Below are positions 33,494-45,400 of a stretch of DNA of 64,000 bases, piece by piece. The notes under the pieces are model-generated. The model did not search any database, was not told where the DNA came from, and worked only from the letters and a program-made list of their open reading frames with translations. This DNA comes from Azolla caroliniana (Eukaryota > Polypodiophyta). Location: contig JBHGNT010000008.1 in assembly GCA_043228905.1 (NCBI GenBank), forward strand, positions 6,200,001 to 6,264,000, written 5' to 3'. The translations under genes were made by a program, and so were the position numbers. Position 1 is the first letter of the stretch. Every line of letters starts with the position of its first letter.

Positions 33494-35074
33494 TGGTATT
33501 AGAGGGCGAGTGTGAAAAACCTCTGCTGTTGACAAGCCATTTCCATAGACGAACCCTAACTTCCGAAAAAACACAGACCGAAAAGAAAAGAAATGGACAG
33601 AGGTATGGAAAGCACCGAGAAAAGTACTATGGCAAGAAAGAACATAGAGAGAGAGAGTGCTGGAGGAAGCACGCCGATTTGGATAAATCCGGATCGGCAA
33701 GGCTGGACAAGGGAATCGGCAAAGCTTGCAGTATGCCAAAGAATCAGAAGGATCGGAAACCGAAAAGAGCTGAAAAGGGCCAACCTTTGTGATGAAAATA
33801 AGGTGAACTCGATGAAGAAGACCACTTCCGGATCGTAGGAAGTGTGGTATGTTGATTCTGGAGTATCTAACCACATGACGAGCCATAGCAACCAGGAGAA
33901 ACTGGGAGTTGTTGAAACTAGAGACGACACTCCTCACCCGATTGTGCATGTCGGAGAAGTCCCCTTGAGTCATGTCAAACAAAAAGGGAAGGTTCTGATC
34001 GTGCTTCATGTCCCGACAATCAAAAGAACCCGGTGTCGGTCGGGCAGATTGTCGACCAGGGGATGCAGGTGCGGTTTACACACCTCGGGTGCTTCATTGA
34101 GGAAGAGGGCCAGATCATCGCACAAGGGCACTAGGACGGAAGGATGTTCATCCTCGACACCAATGACGTTGGCACTGCTCTATTCGCCAAAGGACAAAAA
34201 GTCGAGTCAGAGATCGACTTATGGCACAAGAGAATACGCCACGTAAACTATCAAAGGCTTCCAGATTTGCAATCGAAACATGTGGTTTTCAAATTGCCAA
34301 AATTTAGTGGCCGGAAGGCCCAAATATGTGAAGCCTGCCAGCTTGGGAAACAACACCGACTTCCATTCTCCACCAAATGAAACCGCAAACATAACAAGCT
34401 CGAATTGATACATTCGCATGTATGGGGACTGATACAAAACGTTAGTCTTGGGGGGCAACCGATATTTCGTCTCCTTCATCGATGACTACTGCTGGCACAT
34501 GTGAATCTATCTCATTGAGAAGAAAAACAAAGTCTTCGACTGTTTTCCGAACATGCAAAGTCTTATCAAATAGGAAACGGAGCAAAAGATCAAGTGCCTA
34601 TAGTTGGATGGCGGAAAAGAGTATTTTTCTAGCCAATACAACAACTATCTTCAACATAAAGGAATTCGGAGGGAATTCAGATGCTGATATACATCGGAGC
34701 AAAACAACGTTGCCAAGAGGAAGAACCGATCGATTGTGGAGGCGGCAAGGGTGATGCTTGAAGAGAAGAGCATGCCCAAGTTCTATTGGGCCAAAGCGGT
34801 TCGGACGACTGTGTACATTTAAAACCGAATTGGGGATAAGGTGTCACCACACGAGCTATATTTCGGGCGTATGCCGAATCTACCGACTCAGACCCCTGAC
34901 TCAGATCCGATTCTGGAAGATGAGACCAGTGAGCTCGAATCGATCTGGGCAGAAGAAGAAGAAGGATTCGTTACTCTAGATGAGAGCCCAATCTCATTTC
35001 GGCTAAGTGGGCTGAACGAGCGACTGAGTCGGAATGACCAGTCAAATGAAGACCCGTGCTCTCCCTGTGCAAGG
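33494..35074 (+). pseudogene. Copia D gag end, protease and integrase remnant
   Basis: Only the end of gag remains: YYGKKEHRERECW, a zinc knuckle with tyrosine at the second cysteine position. Protease WYVDSGVSNHMTSH near 33845; pre-integrase MFILDTNDVGTALFAKGQK with CEACQLGKQHRLPFST at 34144-34380; integrase core in several frames to about 34980; linker up to the Copia C insertion. Confidence 0.8.
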
Positions 35075-35157
35075 TGTTAGGAAACAGGTCCCTCCGGATG
35101 GGAAGTGAGAAGGCCTCAGCCGAAACCGGATGTGGGAGACCCGGCTACGGAAGACCC
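35075..35157 (+). repeat. Copia C 5' LTR, first part
   Basis: TGTTAGGAAACAGG to GGAAGACCC, matching the start of the right LTR at 49442. Cut by Gypsy3. Confidence 0.9.
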
Positions 35158-35590
35158 TTTTACCGGCCGGCAAAGGAGTCCGGAGTGGGAAACGGAGAGC
35201 TAATTAAGTAGTAGGAATGTGGTTGTAATTAAGCTATGAGTGTGGACGGACGAACCGGAATCGGTATGCCGTTCCGGATCCGGACCGATCCCGAACAGGT
35301 GCGGATGGCACCGTTTTGTAATACAGACCAGAAACCTATTTAAAGGCCCGGATACAATGTAATAGTTAGCGGTTAATTAATGAAAGCTTAAGCGTTGTTA
35401 TATCTCTGTGTTAATTGCCGTTCTGTCTTAATTGTTATATCTTACGCGTGTTATGAAGACGATCCTAATAAGTAACTTGATTAAGTCGGATTAAGCGTTG
35501 AAGTCTAATCCGGTTGCCGTAACACCCTTTGGTGAAGTGTCTCCCGTAGACACCCTGTGTTAGGCCATTGTCCGGCCCGAAGAGTTAACA
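35158..35590 (+). repeat. Gypsy3 5' LTR
   Basis: TTTTACCGGCCGG to AGAGTTAACA. TATA-like TATTTAAAGG near 35337. Same length as the partner. Confidence 0.95.
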
Positions 35591-35597
35591 CAGTTTT

Positions 35598-35615
35598 TGG
35601 CGACCACGATTCCTG
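35598..35615 (+). other. Gypsy3 primer-binding site
   Basis: TGGCGACCACGATTCCTG, seven bases after the LTR. The TTGGCGAC start is like the tRNA-Arg-primed Tat elements, but the rest does not let me name the tRNA. Confidence 0.5.
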
Positions 35616-35643
35616 TTTTTGTAGTGAACGACAACACGGATGG

Positions 35644-38600
35644 ATGTTTAGATCAACGCACGACCTGGTTACAGATCGAACTCGATGCCTTGCCGAAAGG
35701 CAAACGAGACGTGAGGCTTTCCAGCAAGCGGCGCAGGAAATTAGAGCGGATCGCTCGTTTTCCAACGTAATCCGGAGAGTAGCGGAGGACTCCCATTGGT
35801 TACAGCAAACATCGCACCCGGACGACGGCAACAGCCTAAGCAGCCTCCGGGAAACCGAATCCCTTCTCCACGCGTTGGCAAACGGAGAAGGCGAAGTAGA
35901 GGCCTTTTCAGCATATGAATCGGACTCTGAAGGGGAATACAGCGTGCACACGAACTACCGTAGCAGCAACGAAACCCCGGGCGGACCGGAGGACGAAGGA
36001 TCGGATACCTTATCGACACCGGAACCGGAACCGGAAGTGCTAACGCTGGAACCCCCGGAACCAGTAGAAGAAGAACGACCTCCGACACCGGAAGTCAAGG
36101 AGGAGAGGCCTCCGTCACCAAAGGAAGAGAAACAACCGACACCGGAATCAAATCGGGAAAGACCACCGACACCGGAGAAAATTCCGGAATGAGCACCAAC
36201 ACTACCAGCCCGCGCACCGACACCGGACAACGACATGCCGTTCCAGTACTCCAAGTATAGAGATGATCTGGACGCGGAAGCTCATGTGCACGCCTTTGAA
36301 CAAACATGGGAAGCCAACCATGTGTCCCAGCGACTGACACCAGAGGAAGAAGAACGCTCTAAGATAGCAGAGTTTGGCGTCACATTGGAGGGACCGGCAG
36401 CAAGATGGCGCCGGACGCAGGACCCGTCTACCATCAACACCTTTGCAGATTTAAAAGCTAAATTCATGCATTTTTTTCAAAAGGAGGTGGACCAGACCGT
36501 AATGGTAGGCTTATTTTATACCATCTGGCAAGAGGCAGGGGAGAGCATTCCCCAATTTGTCATCCGGTTTCAACGGATGCATAGTCAGCTTACCCGTGCA
36601 CCCCCGGAGGAGGAATTACGGACGATATTCCTAAACGCGCTCCGGGAACCCCTACGCACGGTTTGGACGGTAATCGATTTCCGCACAAGTACCATCGACC
36701 AGGTCATTGACCGGGTGAAAGAGATGGAAAAGACAAGCTCCTGGCTCACACTGGGCGCACTTCAACGGGCGTTACCAACTGATGAAGACCTCCGGTTTCG
36801 GCAAGCAATACAGTGCACAACCTGCTTGAATTCCGGACACTCGGCTCTAGAATGCACTATGAGGACGCAATGTGTAATCTGTCAGTCCAAGAGCCATACG
36901 ACGGATAGGTGCGAGTATAATCTGTTGACTCGGCAAGCACCGCCCGTCTGACAAATTGAGCCACGCAGCAGCCGGGATGAAGAAGACGAACGCTGGCGGC
37001 GAATGGACCATGACCGACCGGCACAGGATGTACGGTATGGCGAGCGACGGGAAAATAATGTCCGGTACGGCGAGCGACGGGATAATGATGTCCGGTACGG
37101 TGAGCGACGGGAAAATGATGTCCGGTACGGTGATCGGCGAGAGAACTATGATCGGCATGATCGGTACCAGGATTACAATAGACGATACGAACAGTACGAC
37201 CGGGAGCACTCCCCCAGGTATCGTCAGCAACGGGAGGAATACGGCAGATATAACGGGCAACCCCATCAAGAGTACCGTAATAAGAAGAGCTTTAACAAAA
37301 AACAGCATTTTAAAAAAGGCGGCTACCCCCGGGATCCGGAACAAGGCGTTCCAAGTAGCCAACCGGTACAAAACCCCGCGCGTACCGTAGGACCTACCCC
37401 GGGTACAACAGACAATGCTGAATCTAGCAATGCCCGGAAAGCCTACTGCTACTACTGCCGACAGGAAGGCCATTATAGTAACCAATGCCCGGTGAAGAGC
37501 TATGAAAAACGACCGGCGGTAAATATGGTAGTCCTTGAGGTGGCAGACTTGCAGCAGGTGACCACAAGGTCGAAGGGCATGGCCAAAGAATGGGAGACAC
37601 AGGAGACCATCCGCAAACAAGCAACGGAATGGGTAAAGAAAGCAAATGAGCAGAATGTCACAGACTTACAACAGCAAAAGGAGAACACCGCAGGGCTTGC
37701 CGGCGGTAGTCACTCCGAGAACGAGACATGGCAGGCGTTGCAAGAATGCCAGATTATGTTACCACTAGGAAGACTCCTACAACTCGTGCCGAGATTCACG
37801 GAAGGACTGAAGACGGCCATGACGGTAGGAGAACCATCACCGGCACCGGTACTCTTCTCGAATCCGGAGGAGGGACCAACAGTGGTAGACACCAGCAGTC
37901 CGGTAATCACTGCCATTGTAAAAGGGAAAGAACTCCCCGACACAGTTATAGACGGAGGCTCTGGGGTAAATGTAATAAGCCTCCGGACGTGTGAGGACCT
38001 AAGAATCCACGAGTGGGAGCCGTGTCCATTTTGGTTGCAGATGGCCGATACAAGCTCAGTGCGGCCGACAGGATTAATACGGAAATTAGAAGTCACCGTC
38101 GGCGGGCATACATTTCACATTTCAGCCGTAGTGCTACAATTACAGGCACAAGGCGCCTACCCGCTATTGCTGGGGCGGCCATTGTTGAAAACGGCACATA
38201 TCAAACAGAATTGGCGAAAAAATATAATTACATTCCGGCGAGGAAAAGCCAAGGTACGGGTACCAACACAGCCAAGGACGAGCACTGGCAAGGAATGTAC
38301 AACGTTGTATGCGGAATGCGTCAACATGCTAGAAGGGTTAGCGGACGAAGAAGAAGCTCAATACCTGCAGGAAAACCCGAAGATCATACCCCTCTTCGAA
38401 ATTGACATTGCCGAAGCCGTAGCACCGTATTTACCGCAACCGGAAGAGGCGGAAGCAGAACCGGATAAAGACGCAATCCGGGAGTTACGGCAAGCGCAGG
38501 AAACGTTGGAACGGGAAATGGCCGTTTCACAGCGCGTAAAAGCATCGCAACTGGAAGAGGTGAATTTAGGCACCACGGACGAAGCAAAACCGGTGCACAT

Positions 38601-41478
38601 CGCCAAGGAGATGAAGTCCGAAGACAAAACGACGATGATAACACTTCTCACGGAATTCCGGGATGTGTTCGCCTGGTCATACGAAGATATGCGAGGACTC
38701 GACCTTGAGTTATACCAGCATCAAGTACACTTGAGCAAGGACGCAAAACCAGTGGCACAAAGACGGTACCGGATGAATCCCAATTATGCTGCCAAGGTCA
38801 AGGAAGAAATCGACAAACTGCTAAGAGTTGGCTTTATCCGTCCGGTAAAGAAAGCGACGTGGCTGAGCCCGATCGTAGTCGTACCAAAGAAGAACGAAAA
38901 AATTCGAGTTTGCGTGGACTACCGGAAACTCAATGCGGCTACGGTAACGGATGCGTTTCCACTTCCGTTCACAGATGGAGTGTTGGATGCCGTCGTCGGC
39001 CATGAGGTCTATAGCTTTCTAGACGGATTCAGCGGGTATAATCAAATCCGGATGCACCCCAACGACCAGGAGAAAACGGCATTCGTCACCGAATGGGGGG
39101 TGTTTGTGGCCGTGGTGATGATGTTCGGACTCAAAACGGCACCGGCAACGTTTGAAAGAATCATCATGGAAATCTTTGGTGAATATATACCGGCTTTTAT
39201 GCAGGTTTTCCTTGACGATTTCGCCGTCTATAGCCGGGAGGAGGACCATTTTTAGCACCTCCGTCTTTGTCTAGAAAAGTGTAGAGCGTACCGGCTAAGC
39301 TTGAATCCGGCAAAGTGTGTATTTGGTGTGTCCAGTGGAACTTTATTAGGACATATTGTGAGCCAGGAAGGTATTGCAGTCGACCCGGACAAAGTAAAAG
39401 CCATATTAGAAGCACCGGCGCCGGCAACGGCAAAGGCATTAAGCCGGTTCTTAGGCCAGATCCGGTGGCACAGCCGGATGCTCTGATACTTGGCCGACCT
39501 GGCTACACCGTTGCATGCTGCCATACATCGGACACCATTCCAGTGGACCGATACTGAGGATAGGGCGTATAAGGCCCTCAAGGTTCTATTGTCGCAGGCA
39601 CCGGTAGTACAACCTCCAGATTGGAGTAAAGAATTTCACGTGTTCGTGGACGCCTCCGACATCGCAATCGGAAGCGTATTGATGCAGCTTACGGAACCAA
39701 AGTGGTACCGGCCAGTGTACTATGCCAGCCGGAAGCTATCCCAAGCAGAACGGAACTACTCTACTACGGAACGGGAAGCTCTAGGAATGATCTACAGTGT
39801 GACAAAATTTCGGCACTATTTATTGGGAAGGAAGTTTTCCTTCCATGTAGATCATTCGGCACTCCTTTACCTGGTGTCCAAGGCGTCACTCACCGGCAAA
39901 TTGGCCCAGTGGACCTTATTGTTACAGGAGTTCGAGTTTGAAATATTCCACCGACCTGGTATACAGCATGCCGTAGCGGATTACTTAAGCCGATTGGAGT
40001 TCGGAGAGACGGGTGACGGAGTACCGGATGAGTTTCCGGATGCGGAGCTGTTTCGAGTCACTATGGAGACAGCAGCAGATGAGACAGTGGCCCAGGAAGA
40101 CAAGTGGCTCACAAATATGCACCAGTTTCTGAGCATAGGACTGCATCCGAAAGAGCTAAACTGGGACGAACGGAAACGCCTGGCGGTACAAAACCGACAT
40201 TTCTGCTTATTGCAAGACACACTGTACCACAAGGGAGCTGACGACATATGGAGACGGGCGGTGCGCAGCGATGAAAAGGATCTGATACTGAGGGAAGCCC
40301 ATTGCGGAGTTGCCGGAGGTCACTATGCCGGAGATGCGACAGCCAGAAAAATATGGCAAAGTGGCCTATGGTGGCCAACGACATTAAGAGATGCGGTACG
40401 GTACGCAAAAGAATGTGACCTATGCCAGAGAATGGGCCAGCCAACGGAGCAGGCTCGTATGCCACACCAGCCGGTACTACCACTTGAGCCATTCCAAAAG
40501 TGGGGGCTGGACTTTGTAGGACCGTTCAAGCCACCGGCACTGAGAACGGGTAATCGGTACGTTATCGTTGCTACGGATTACTGCACGAAATGGGTGGAGG
40601 CCAAAGCTTTACGGGATAACACCGCTGCGTCAACGACAAAGTTTCTATATGAGTACATCTGGTGCCATTACGGATGCCCCATTGAATTGATAAGTGACCA
40701 AGGGGGGCACTTTCTCGGACAAGTAGTGGAAAGCCTAACGACCTTCTATGTCGTGGTCCACAAACGAAGCACACCTTACTATCCACAGGCGAACGGATTA
40801 GCGGAATCAACAAACAAGACGCTCCAGAACATCCTTCGGAAGATCGTCAACGAGAACCAGACGGATTGGGACACAAAGCTACATAGCGCGCTTTGGGCAT
40901 ACCGGACGGCATACAAAACAAGCATCCGAACAACACTGTTCCGGTTGGCGTTCGGACTCGAGGCGGTCATGCCGGTAGAATTTCAAGTACCTAGCTTACG
41001 GATCCAGCTACGAGAACGGCTGAACGAGAAGGAGTCGGAGACAATAAGGTTGACAGCGCTGTGTGAGCTGGAGGAACAACGGTTGGCCAACATCCTACAT
41101 TTAGAATTGGAGCAACGGCGACGGAAAGCATTCGTCGACCGACACAGGAAAGGTAACGAAAAAATGTTCGCAATCGGCAAACCAGTGTTAGTATTCCAAA
41201 CCCGGATGGGCAAGATGCCGGGTAAACTAAGGTTTAGATGGACCGGACCATATTGGCTAACACGTGAGTATAATGGGTCCTACCAGTTGGGGACACTTGC
41301 CGGCGAAGTGCTGGGCAAATGGGTCAACAGATTCCGGTTAAAGGCATATAGAGGACCGATGCCTAAGAACCCGTTTGAGCAAAGGACCGACGGCAACCAC
41401 CAAGACGGCAGAGAAGGCGAGCCGGTAACCGGAGAGAATGTGGCCGGTAAGGGTTCGGGAGGACCAACGGACATGTGA
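35644..41478 (+). pseudogene. Gypsy3 gag-pol, one frame with four stops
   Basis: A single frame from ATG 35644 (MFRSTHDLVTD) to the TGA at 41476, interrupted only by TGA 36190, TGA 36949, TAG 39253 and TGA 39484. Order: a proline/acidic-rich N-terminal region (PTPE-type repeats, about 36000-36190); gag core QTWEANHVSQRLTPEEEE; two zinc knuckles CTTCLNSGHSALEC and CVICQSKSHTTDRC; an RYGERR repeat; a third knuckle CYYCRQEGHYSNQC; protease VIDGGSGVNVIS near 37950; RT VCVDYRKLNAATVTDAFPLP with VFLDDFAVYS near 39210; RNase H FVDASDIAIGSVLMQ; integrase CDLCQRMGQP, WGLDFVGPFKP, LISDQGGHFLG and NGLAESTNKTLQNIL; GPY/F-type end. Key catalytic residues remain. Confidence 0.9.
37025..37150 (+). repeat. 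33-bp coding repeat in Gypsy3
   Basis: Four units of 33 bp coding VRYGERR plus four variable residues (ENN-, DND-, END-, ENY-like). Arginine- and tyrosine-rich, between the second and third zinc knuckles; possibly an RNA-binding stretch. Confidence 0.9.
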
Positions 41479-41712
41479 CGTCACACTAATAATAATAATA
41501 ACTGAAAAAAAGAAAAAGAAAAAAACAAAAAACAATCATGCAAAAGCGAGGAATGAATGGATGAAAGAGCGTGGAGCGAAAAGGTACGTAGTGGGCATTT
41601 AAAGCGCCACCACAGGACATAATGCTATTTTAAGTACGCGACATGCACAAACTCGGAAAAGGCGCCAGAATGCACAGACAAAAACCATTACGCAACACAG
41701 GGCGGCGGAGAT
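41479..41712 (+). other. Gypsy3 pol-ORF3 spacer
   Basis: 234 bp with an A-rich tract (about 41503-41533) and no ORF. CGCAACACAG at 41692-41701, just before the ORF3 ATG, could serve as a 3' splice site for a subgenomic RNA; this is inference only. Confidence 0.4.
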
Positions 41713-44199
41713 ATGCTGTTCCGCAAAATTGCTCGTGTGCTCCATGAATACGGCCACGTATACCCTAGACCCCCTGTCATGCCGCAGAACCGGGCAGGGA
41801 TGATCATCGCCACCTATGAAGGGATCAAGGTGGATTGGCTGGTATTGATCGCAGACGGGTTGTGTGCGGCGATCGAGATCGTCAGAGGCAAAGACGGCAA
41901 AGAAGGCCGAGACGAACGAAGGATATGGCACGCCGTAACGCAGTGGCTCACCTTGCTGGTGCCACCCGTTCAGACCGTCCAACCAAAGAAGCGAGGAAGA
42001 GTGCCAGACGGCACCCCAAGGACGGCTTCCAAACAGCAACAGCTGTTGGCCTCTAAGGCCAGTAAGGGAAAGGCGGCGGATGCAGAACAGGCGGCAACAG
42101 GAAGAAGAAACCGGAAGCGCCCAACGGAGGAGGAACCACCGGCATGGCCCATAAAGGTCACACTCCGCCGACAGGTGAATCGAGAAGCGGACCCCTTGGC
42201 GGCAAAACTCAATGCCGGAGCTCAGGAGGAGGAAATAGAGGAGGAGCCTATGGAGCACCTCCAGCGACGGTCGTCAGCAAGGACTGTTGAGACAGCCGGG
42301 AAACGTTCGGACCCTCAGAGAGAGGGAACACCGGCTCCCCATACTGAGACTCCTACGCCAAGGAAGGAACCGGAACCGATGCAGGTGGCCCTGGAAACAG
42401 ATGCCCCGGCACCACCGGCAACACCGGCAAGTCCCATCCCGCCAGAGCCGGAAAGGTCACTACAGCCTCCCTCGGTCAGCCAAGAAGAAGCGCAAGGGGA
42501 CCAAGCACAGCAGGATGGTCCACGGGCAGAAACGGAACTGCAACTCCGCGCAACCAGGCGGGACCACCCCTCTACAAGTGAGCCCATCTATCAAACCTCC
42601 GTGCAAGCACAACAAGGCACCGGTAGCCTGTGGCTCCGGTGGATAGGCGAACAGATAGTCGGAGCGGTGGGGTATATAGAGGCGGAAGAAAGAGCGCAAA
42701 GCGAACGGTTGCTCATCACAACTGAACAACTAGAGACGGCCCGGTCCAGAATCCGGTGCCTTGAAAAAGATTTGGATCAGGTCACGACAGAGATGGCCAA
42801 AATACGGATCCAATCACCGGTGACTCCGGTAAGTGTACAGAATAATGAAACGGAACGACCTGTACATAGGAATAAGACCCCGGGAACGGAAACTGTTCCG
42901 GCGAGAGATGCGGCGCAAGCTCGGGAGCTTGCGGAATTGAGAGAGGAACTTGCCGCACAAGAAGCGCTAAGGAGCCAGGAACGAGAATTGAAGACGGCGG
43001 CCGAAGCCGAATTAAAGAAGACTGTTGAGAACCTCCGCCGGGCAGAGGAGAGCCTCCGGAAAGGCCATCAAGCGTACGACCGGCTAAAGGAGGAGAAAGA
43101 CAAAGTGCTGCAGGAAAAGGACAAGCTGCGGAAAACGGCGGAAACAGAGATTGAGCGGCTAAAGGAAGAGCTCCGCCAGCAGAAGGACCGCGAGGACCAG
43201 GCCCGTCGTCAGATCAACGCACGACTCAAGCAAAAGACGGATGATTTTGAGCACCTGCACCAGGACTACAAACGGCTGGAAACGGAGCATAAAGAACGGA
43301 TGGCCGAGCTCCAGCAGGCAGTTGATTGGGCCGCGACGGCGATCACCGACGAACGGGCGGAAAATACAAGACGCTTGGAAGAGGCGGAGAAGGTCCGGAT
43401 GGAGCTCTAGAGGCAGCAATAGGAAGACAAAGAGAGAGCGTCAACAGTATTGTAGAAATTACAAAGTACATATCAAAGGCAATTGACGCATTACAAGGCG
43501 CAGGCGGAGGACAACGTAAAAATCATCAAACAACTGAAGGAGGAACGGCAAGCGGCGGAAACCAAATCGCAATTGGGAACGAACCGGATTCAGTCCATCC
43601 TTCGGGCATGGCTGAATCAGACGAAGCACTTGATTGATGAAAGCTCCGTAAAATGGTGGACAAAGTGGGCACAAAACGCGGCGGAACTCCAGTTGCTACG
43701 GGCGGATGTGGCAAACCGGCGGAAGGAGGGAGATGACTGTTATACGTTGACTTCCGAGGACTTCACCGCCATACGGGACAAGCTGGCCGACGACTTCCAA
43801 GTCCTGGCAGATAAACAGTTGGCGCAGGTCAGGCAACTCGTAGCTCAGCTGGACGATGATAGGCTGGACGCTCAAATTCAGTTTGAAAGCTACGAGCGGT
43901 CCTAGGTACGGGAAGAAAAAGCACAGGAAGCGACAACGGTTAACCTTAGTGATGAGGAACCGTCATCGGCTGAGGGCCAGCAGGGAACCAGTCAACCGGA
44001 GACCACCACGACGCAGGGAGCAACGACGGAGACGCCGGTGTCAGAGCCACAAACGGAGGAGCAGCCGTAGCAACTACCAACGGACCCGCCGCAACAGACA
44101 ACAACAGAGCAGCAACAACAGCAACGACAACAACCACTTCCAGATGAACCATTGGAGCCTCTCGAACAAAGCATTCTGGACATTTTGGACGAAGAATAG
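41713..44199 (+). pseudogene. Gypsy3 ORF3, extra 3' ORF with long coiled coils
   Basis: Sense-strand ORF after integrase, about 829 codons to TAG 44197, in one frame, with TAG stops at 43408, 43420, 43453, 43903 and 44068. Residues 1-90 form a compact region (MLFRKIARVLHEYGHVYPRP, GMIIATYEGIKVDWLVLIAD) like the plant-transposon-type ORFs reported from some Tat elements. Residues 90-330 are basic and proline/glutamine-rich with nuclear-signal-like KKRGR and RRNRKRP. From about 42680 and especially 42910-43407 long heptad coiled coils follow (ELREELAAQEALRSQERELK). Then an Asp/Glu-rich and QQ-rich end. No signal peptide or clear membrane segment, so not an envelope. Role unknown. Confidence 0.8.
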
Positions 44200-44253
44200 C
44201 AAGGGTCGGTTGTGGATTCGACGTACAAGGTACTGTCCCACGGGCGTGCCATG

Positions 44254-44686
44254 TGTTACCGGCCGGCAAAGGAGTCCAGAGTGGGAAACAGAGAGCTAAT
44301 TAAGTAGTAGGAATGTGGTTGTAATTAAGCTATGAGTGTGGACGGACGGACCGGAATCGGTATGCCGTTCCGGATCCGGACCGATCCCGAATAGGTGCGG
44401 ATGGCACCGTTTTGTAATACAGACCGGAAACCTATTTAAAGGCCCGGATACAATGTAATAGTTAGCGGTTAATTAATGAAAGCTTAAGCGTTGTTATATC
44501 TCTGTGTTAATTGCCGTTCTGTCTTAATTGTTATATCTTACGCGTGTTATGAAGAAGATCCTAATAAGTAACTTGATTAAGTCGGATTAAGCGTTGAAGT
44601 CTAATCCTGTTGCCGTAACACCCTTTGGTGAAGTGTCTCCCGTAGACACCCTGTGTTAGGCCATTGTTTGGCCCGAAGAGTTAACA
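44254..44686 (+). repeat. Gypsy3 3' LTR
   Basis: TGTTACCGGCCGG to AGAGTTAACA. Keeps the TG start that has changed to TT in the left copy. Confidence 0.95.
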
Positions 44687-45046
44687 GACCTGGTGAGAAC
44701 TGGATGACGAGTACCCGGCAACGGAAGACCCGGTGAGAACCAGATGACGAGTACCCAGCAAGAGCCGGATGGTGAAGACCCGATGAGAACCGGATGCGGA
44801 GTACCCGCCAACGGAAGACCCGGTGAGAACCGGATGACGTGTGCCCAGCAAGCGCCGGATGATGCAGGCCCGGTGAGGAGTGCTCACCGGATGAAGGGAC
44901 ATATTCGTAAATATGTTTCTGAGAGTCCATCTGGACTATATTTGTAAATAGCCGAAAAGTCATATTAGTATAAATATGACTTAGGGAAAACTTTAGGAAG
45001 CAATTGTCATTCTTGTTGGCGCTAGATCAGAGAGCGCGTAACAATG

Positions 45047-45094
<48 letters not shown>

Positions 45095-45367
45095 GAGGTC
45101 GTTGCCTCTGTTGTAACCGCCGCCTGTGGCGAAGATCGTGAGTGCGAGGTCGTTGCCTCCGTGAGCTCACTGTTGTAATCATTGTGATATAGTGATAGTT
45201 TGGAGTCTGTGGACTCCCGTGGTTTTTCCCTCTCAGGGTTTTCCACGTTAAACATCTTGTGTACTCTTCTCTCCTTTGTGTCGTGCGTTAATTATCCGTT
45301 TTCTGTGTATGATTCTAAGCTCGGTTGTGGCCGAGTGTTGCGCATAGGGAGCGTGCAGTTCTTGTCA
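44687..45367 (+). repeat. Copia C 5' LTR, second part
   Basis: Continues from GACCTGGTGAGAAC. Contains a minisatellite of about 40 bp (44692-44880), TATAAATA at 44969, a GA microsatellite at about 45052-45090, and ends CTTGTCA. Confidence 0.9.
44692..44880 (+). repeat. LTR minisatellite of Copia C
   Basis: Roughly four units of about 40 bp built on GGTGAGAACCGGATGACG and AGTACCCGGCAACGGAAG, with small deletions. Similar arrays lie in the right LTR (49500-49690) and in reverse in Copia G (about 61290-61440), with different unit numbers. Confidence 0.75.
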
Positions 45368-45370
45368 AAG

Positions 45371-45382
45371 TGGTATCAGAGC
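45371..45382 (+). other. Copia C primer-binding site (initiator tRNA-Met)
   Basis: TGGTATCAGAGC three bases after the LTR, as in Copia A. Confidence 0.9.
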
Positions 45383-45400
45383 AAAACGACACAGAAAATG

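Larger units (their letters stand above)
35158..44686 (+). mobile_element. Gypsy3, Tat-like Ty3/Gypsy element with an extra 3' ORF
   Basis: 9,529 bp with two 433-bp LTRs, inserted in the left LTR of Copia C (flanks GACCC at 35153-35157 and GACCT at 44687-44691). One-frame gag-pol without chromodomain and a further long ORF after integrase, an arrangement known in the Tat/Athila branch of plant Ty3 elements. LTRs differ at about ten positions by eye with no indels, so it is fairly young. Confidence 0.95.

Noticed and set aside
37025-37150. CRISPR-like 33-bp repeats
   Set aside because: In-frame protein repeats inside a plant retrotransposon, without spacers.
36847-37620. 257-codon minus-strand ORF over Gypsy3
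   Set aside because: Antisense shadow of the gag-pol frame; hydrophobic only because it mirrors the Arg/Glu-rich repeat.
41713-44199. Envelope gene
   Set aside because: No signal peptide, no clear membrane anchor and no glycoprotein features; the protein is mostly coiled coil.
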